Assembly: GCA_905215695.1 (NCBI GenBank)
Contig: CAJMQN010000006.1
Location: 1-64,000 of the forward strand
Reading direction: 5' to 3'
From: an uncultured bacterium
GTDB lineage: Bacteria > Bacillota > Clostridia > Christensenellales > HGM11417
DNA length: 64,000 nt
Shown: piece after piece, positions 61,166-64,000 of the stretch
Layout: every line of letters begins with the position of its first letter
Position numbering within the stretch: the stretch's first letter is position 1
Program-made: the position numbers and the translations under genes
Notes under the pieces: model-generated
What the model was told of the DNA's origin: nothing
Databases searched by the model: none
What the model saw: only the letters and a program-made list of their open reading frames with translations

Positions 61166-62281
61166 ATGAATTTTTCTTTTACGGTTGTCAAACAGGACGA
61201 AAAGACGGGCGCGCGCGCGGGGATTCTGCACACGCCGCACGGGGATATTCTGACCCCCGTGTATATGCCCGTCGGCACCTGCGCCACTGTCAAGGGGGTC
61301 TTGCCCCGCGACCTCGAGGAAATCCGGGCGCAGATTATTCTTTCAAATACCTATCACCTGTACCTGCGCCCCGGCGACGAGACCGTGGCGAAGGCGGGAG
61401 GTTTGCACGAGTTTATGCACTGGAACCGTCCCATTCTCACCGATTCGGGCGGGTTTCAGGTCTTTTCGCTCTCGGATATCCGCAAGGTGACGGACGACGG
61501 GGTGGAGTTCCGGTCGCATATCGACGGTTCCAAACATTTTATCGACCCCGAAACCTGTATGAAGATTCAGAACAACCTCGGAAGCGACATCATCATGCAG
61601 TTGGACGAGTGCTCGACTTACGGCGCGGACCGCGCCTACGCGAAGGCGGCTTTGGAACGCACCGTCAAATGGCTCGGGCGGTGTCACGCGGCGCAGAAAA
61701 ACGAAAGACAGCTCCTCTTTCCCATTGTGCAGGGCAATATGTTCAAGGATTTGCGGAAGGAGAGTCTGGCGCGCGCGATGGAGTACGCGGGGTGCGGATT
61801 CGGCATCGGCGGTCTGTCGGTGGGGGAACCCAAAGAGACCATGTACGACATTCTCGAGGACATGTATCCGCACTATCCCGCGGACAAGGCTCGCTATCTC
61901 ATGGGCGTCGGTTCGCCGGACTGTCTTTTAGAGGGCGTCATGCGAGGGGTGGATATGTTCGACTGCGTGCTCGCGACCCGTATCGCGCGGAACGGCACCG
62001 CGATGACCTCCGCGGGACGGGTGGTCGTGCGGAACAGTCAGTATAAGGAGGATTTTTCCCCCCTCGACCCGGAGTGCGACTGCTATTGCTGCCGGAACTT
62101 TACGAAGTCTTACCTTCGCCACCTCGTCAATGCGGGGGAGATTTTGGGCGCGGAATTGCTGTCCCTGCACAACCTGCGTTTCCTCATTCGGCTCATGGAG
62201 AACATGCGGGAGGCGATTCTCGAGGACAGATTTATGGAATTTCGGCGAAATTTTTATGAAAAGTACAAAATCTGTCAATAA
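61166..62281 (+). CDS. tgt: queuine tRNA-ribosyltransferase
   Basis: Exchanges guanine 34 for preQ1 in GUN tRNAs. The 371-residue TIM-barrel enzyme has ILTDSGGFQVFSL with a catalytic Asp, GVDMFDCVLATRIARNG with the nucleophile, and zinc ligands in CDCYCCRNFTKSYLRHL. AAGGAAA precedes the ATG. Works downstream of QueC-F, upstream of QueA chemistry. Confidence 0.97.
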   Translation: MNFSFTVVKQDEKTGARAGILHTPHGDILTPVYMPVGTCATVKGVLPRDLEEIRAQIILSNTYHLYLRPGDETVAKAGGLHEFMHWNRPILTDSGGFQVFSLSDIRKVTDDGVEFRSHIDGSKHFIDPETCMKIQNNLGSDIIMQLDECSTYGADRAYAKAALERTVKWLGRCHAAQKNERQLLFPIVQGNMFKDLRKESLARAMEYAGCGFGIGGLSVGEPKETMYDILEDMYPHYPADKARYLMGVGSPDCLLEGVMRGVDMFDCVLATRIARNGTAMTSAGRVVVRNSQYKEDFSPLDPECDCYCCRNFTKSYLRHLVNAGEILGAELLSLHNLRFLIRLMENMREAILEDRFMEFRRNFYEKYKICQ

Positions 62282-62343
62282 TATTGTTGCAAATTCGGGA
62301 AAATTAGGGTAAACTATTGAGTATCACGCAAGGAGATTTCCAT

Positions 62344-62796
62344 ATGTTGAGTTTATTGTTTGCTGAAGAAAATCCGACGAATTGGGGTTCTATCATTCTG
62401 ATTGTCGTCCTCATCGTCGCATTTGTGGGTCTGATCTGGTTCTCGAGCTATTCGCAGAAGAAGAAACAGAAACAGGCTGCCGAGATGAACAACGCCCTGA
62501 AGGTGGGCGACCGCGTCAAGAGCATCGGCGGAATCGTCGGCGTCATCGTGGGCGTGGACGAGGAGAACGGAAACTTCGAAATTCAGACCGGCACGACCAC
62601 TATGGTGCTCGACCGCAACGCCGTCTATCCGCTCGCGTACTTCGACGCGCAGAACGCCAAGCCCGCGGGAAAAGCCGTGCCTGCCGAGGAGCCCGCTCCT
62701 GCGGAAATTCCCGAAGACACTGCGGAACAGCCCGCCGAAGAGACTCCCGCCGAGGAGAAAAAGCCTGAATCGGAAGATGCTCCGAAAGAGGAATAA
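62344..62796 (+). CDS. yajC: preprotein translocase accessory subunit YajC
   Basis: A 150-residue SecDF-associated protein: one membrane helix (about 15-34), then KVGDRVKSIGGIVGVIVGVDEENGNFEIQ-type beta domain. An unusually long Pro/Ala/Glu-rich C-terminal tail of about 50 residues follows. Start ATG 62344 after AAGGAG. The tgt-yajC order is common in bacteria; secDF is not in the window. Confidence 0.92.
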   Translation: MLSLLFAEENPTNWGSIILIVVLIVAFVGLIWFSSYSQKKKQKQAAEMNNALKVGDRVKSIGGIVGVIVGVDEENGNFEIQTGTTTMVLDRNAVYPLAYFDAQNAKPAGKAVPAEEPAPAEIPEDTAEQPAEETPAEEKKPESEDAPKEE

Positions 62797-62806
62797 TTGA
62801 AGAAGT

Positions 62807-62853
62807 AACCTCATAGCTTATGTATCAGGAATACAAAGTTGTGAGGTTTTTTT
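62807..62853 (+). terminator. terminator after yajC overlapping the next gene's ribosome binding site
   Basis: AACCTCA (62807-62813), extended by ACTT-like pairs, pairs with TGAGGTT (62842-62848) and T continues to 62853. The ATG at 62854 follows directly, and GTGAGG in the 3' arm is its only Shine-Dalgarno. Confidence 0.75.
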
Positions 62854-63228
62854 ATGGAAAATATCAAGTCGAAGAGCGCACTCGAGGTATTGAAAACCGT
62901 CCTCATCGCGGTAATTCTAAACCTTGCGTTCGTTTTGCTGTTCGCCGCGCTCTTAAAGGTACTCACGCTTTCGGACGGGGCGATTAAGATCGTCAATCAG
63001 GTCGCGAAGGTTGTCATCATTCTCGTCTCCTGTCTCGTCTCCGTCAAGAGCGGAAAAGCGCTCTGGAAGTGCGCTGTTGCGGGTTTTGTCGTGATGGTGC
63101 TCTCCTATTTCATCTTCAATCTGCTCTCGCACGGCGCGATTGTGTTTCTGTCCCTGCTGACCGAGGCAATCTTCGGACTGGTCGTCGGTATCATCAGCGG
63201 CGTTATTGTCGCAATGATTCGCAAATAG
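62854..63228 (+). CDS. TIGR04086 family membrane protein
   Basis: A 124-residue protein with four membrane helices, of the TIGR04086 family usually found in clostridia next to yajC and the SCIFF genes. No function is known. Its placement here between yajC and scfA fits the family. Confidence 0.88.
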   Translation: MENIKSKSALEVLKTVLIAVILNLAFVLLFAALLKVLTLSDGAIKIVNQVAKVVIILVSCLVSVKSGKALWKCAVAGFVVMVLSYFIFNLLSHGAIVFLSLLTEAIFGLVVGIISGVIVAMIRK

Positions 63229-63241
63229 TTCGGAAAATCGC

Positions 63242-63270
63242 TTGATTAACCGCCGCGAATGTTGTATAAT
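63242..63270 (+). promoter_or_regulatory. promoter of scfA
   Basis: TTGATT (63242-63247), a 17-base spacer and TATAAT (63265-63270). About 105 bases of leader follow, with two hairpins: 63280-63322 region (GAAATGTT with AACATTTC) and CGGAACATTA with TAATGTTTCCG (about 63325-63354). Confidence 0.75.
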
Positions 63271-63377
63271 GTTCTCAAGAAATGTTTGAACCCGAAGGGC
63301 TCAAGAACATTTCGACGGAACATTACACGAAGTATAATGTTTCCGTTAAGTAAAATTTAAACCTTTCGGAGGATATT

Positions 63378-63545
63378 ATGAAAAAATTTGTGACGATCTC
63401 CAAGTCCTGTATCAGAAACGGCGCCGATACCGGCTGCGGCGAGTGCAGATCGAGCTGTCAGTCCGCCTGCAAGACGAGCTGCACCGTGGGCAATCAGTCC
63501 TGCGAGAATGCAAGAGCGACCAAGAATCAGGAAATCAAAGGCTAA
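63378..63545 (+). CDS. scfA: six-cysteine peptide SCIFF (thioether peptide precursor)
   Basis: A 55-residue ribosomal peptide. The core CGECRSSCQSACKTSCTVGN and following SCEN matches SCIFF, nearly universal in clostridia, with the six Cys at 20, 23, 27, 31, 35 and 42. An additional Cys at position 11 lies in the leader part. GGAGGA precedes the ATG. The radical-SAM maturase starts 53 bases downstream; it forms a Cys-to-Thr thioether in known members. The physiological role of SCIFF is unknown. Confidence 0.95.
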   Translation: MKKFVTISKSCIRNGADTGCGECRSSCQSACKTSCTVGNQSCENARATKNQEIKG

Positions 63546-63562
63546 ATTCGAAAGAGGACGGT

Positions 63563-63592
63563 AGAGCAGTAACTTTGGTTACTGCTCTTTTT
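63563..63592 (+). terminator. intrinsic terminator between scfA and scfB
   Basis: AGAGCAGTAAC (63563-63573) pairs with GTTACTGCTCT (63578-63588), then T. Partial read-through would give much more peptide than maturase. Confidence 0.9.
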
Positions 63593-63598
63593 TGAGTG

Positions 63599-64000
63599 AT
63601 GGTACATACTTTTACAATAGACGGAAAATATTTGGTATTCGACGTGGAGAGCGGAAGTCTCCACCTCTGTGACGAGCCTTCCTACCGCGTGATCCGGCAT
63701 CTCTGCGGGCAGGGAGACTTAAAGGGCGTTTCCAAGAGCGACCGTGAGGCAGCGATGGAGGACATTGAATTTCTGAAATATCAGAAATGTCTCTTTAGCC
63801 CGCCCGTCAAGGCGGAGATGGACGTCGAACCCGGCGAAATCAAGGCGCTTTGCCTGCACATTTCCCACGACTGCAACCTCGCGTGCACCTACTGTTTCGC
63901 GGGGGGCGGAAACTACTGCGGAGAAAAGGGGAATATGCCCCTCGAGGTCGCGAAAGCCGCGGTCGATTTTCTCATGCAAAAGAGCGGGAAGATTAAAAAT
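63599..64000 (+). CDS. scfB: SCIFF radical-SAM maturase, 5' part
   Basis: The first 134 codons of the SCIFF-modifying radical-SAM enzyme, cut by the window end. Residues 1-85 form the peptide-recognition region; the [4Fe-4S] motif CNLACTYC lies near residue 93. ATG 63599 has only a weak GAG-type ribosome binding site next to the terminator T run; GTG 63596 is a close alternative. Neighbouring scfA fixes the identity. Confidence 0.92.
   Translation, partial: MVHTFTIDGKYLVFDVESGSLHLCDEPSYRVIRHLCGQGDLKGVSKSDREAAMEDIEFLKYQKCLFSPPVKAEMDVEPGEIKALCLHISHDCNLACTYCFAGGGNYCGEKGNMPLEVAKAAVDFLMQKSGKIKN

Noticed and set aside
1..64000. CRISPR array or insertion sequence
   Set aside because: No regularly spaced repeats and no transposase-like gene or terminal inverted repeats were seen.

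Overview
The window is a 64 kb, mostly GC-rich chromosomal segment of an anaerobic Firmicute, almost certainly class Clostridia. The basis is the SCIFF peptide with its radical-SAM maturase at the right end, plus TSCPD-domain, DUF4364, DUF1836, TIGR04086, HPr-like and DegV proteins, T-box control of thrS, and strong GGAGG ribosome binding sites with sigma-A type promoters. I cannot name a genus; an uncultured gut lineage is plausible but is inference.

Layout, left to right. 1-122: two tandem copies of the 5' half of a tRNA-Arg(ACG) on the minus strand. 0.25-6.5 kb: a membrane-anchored protein, then a 2-oxoacid dehydrogenase operon in the order E2, E3, fused E1 alpha-beta. 6.7-12.2 kb: a frameshifted glycosyltransferase, then a TetR-controlled heterodimeric ABC exporter. 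12.5-22.1 kb: degV, DUF1836, recD2, comFC, secA, prfB (with the classic +1 recoding site) and tsaD. 22.1-25.9 kb: tRNA-Ser(GCT) followed by a strikingly AT-rich island. The island holds three small unknown or remnant genes; one resembles the interior of Hsp90-like ATPase proteins and one a nuclease-like domain. After it comes an Lsa/Vga-type ABC-F resistance gene behind a leader-peptide attenuator.

26-33 kb: conserved small clostridial genes, a FucO-type alcohol dehydrogenase, DUF2156 and Eis-like acyltransferases. 33-39 kb: the complete ATP synthase operon atpBEFHAGDC, in which the delta subunit is reduced to about 70 residues. 39-48.6 kb: an aconitase-family hydratase, an AraC-controlled sugar module (isomerase/epimerase plus two Gfo/Idh/MocA oxidoreductases), a VanH-like D-2-hydroxyacid dehydrogenase, an MscS channel and a cytidylate-kinase-like protein. 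48.6-53.7 kb: T-box-thrS, the infC-rpmI-rplT operon (attenuator, AUU start), a TrmH-family methyltransferase and YebC. 53.7-64 kb: proA, argGH divergent from ruvCAB-queA-tgt-yajC-TIGR04086, then scfA and the start of scfB.

Most genes are core housekeeping functions. The parts that stand out are the tRNA-Ser island with its decayed defence-like genes, the attenuated ABC-F gene, the minimal AtpH, two genes whose promoters predict leaderless mRNAs, two genes whose Shine-Dalgarno lies inside an intrinsic terminator hairpin, the argG/ruvC divergent promoters that share one -10 element, and the structured SCIFF leader. No CRISPR array, insertion sequence, integrase or rRNA gene was seen.
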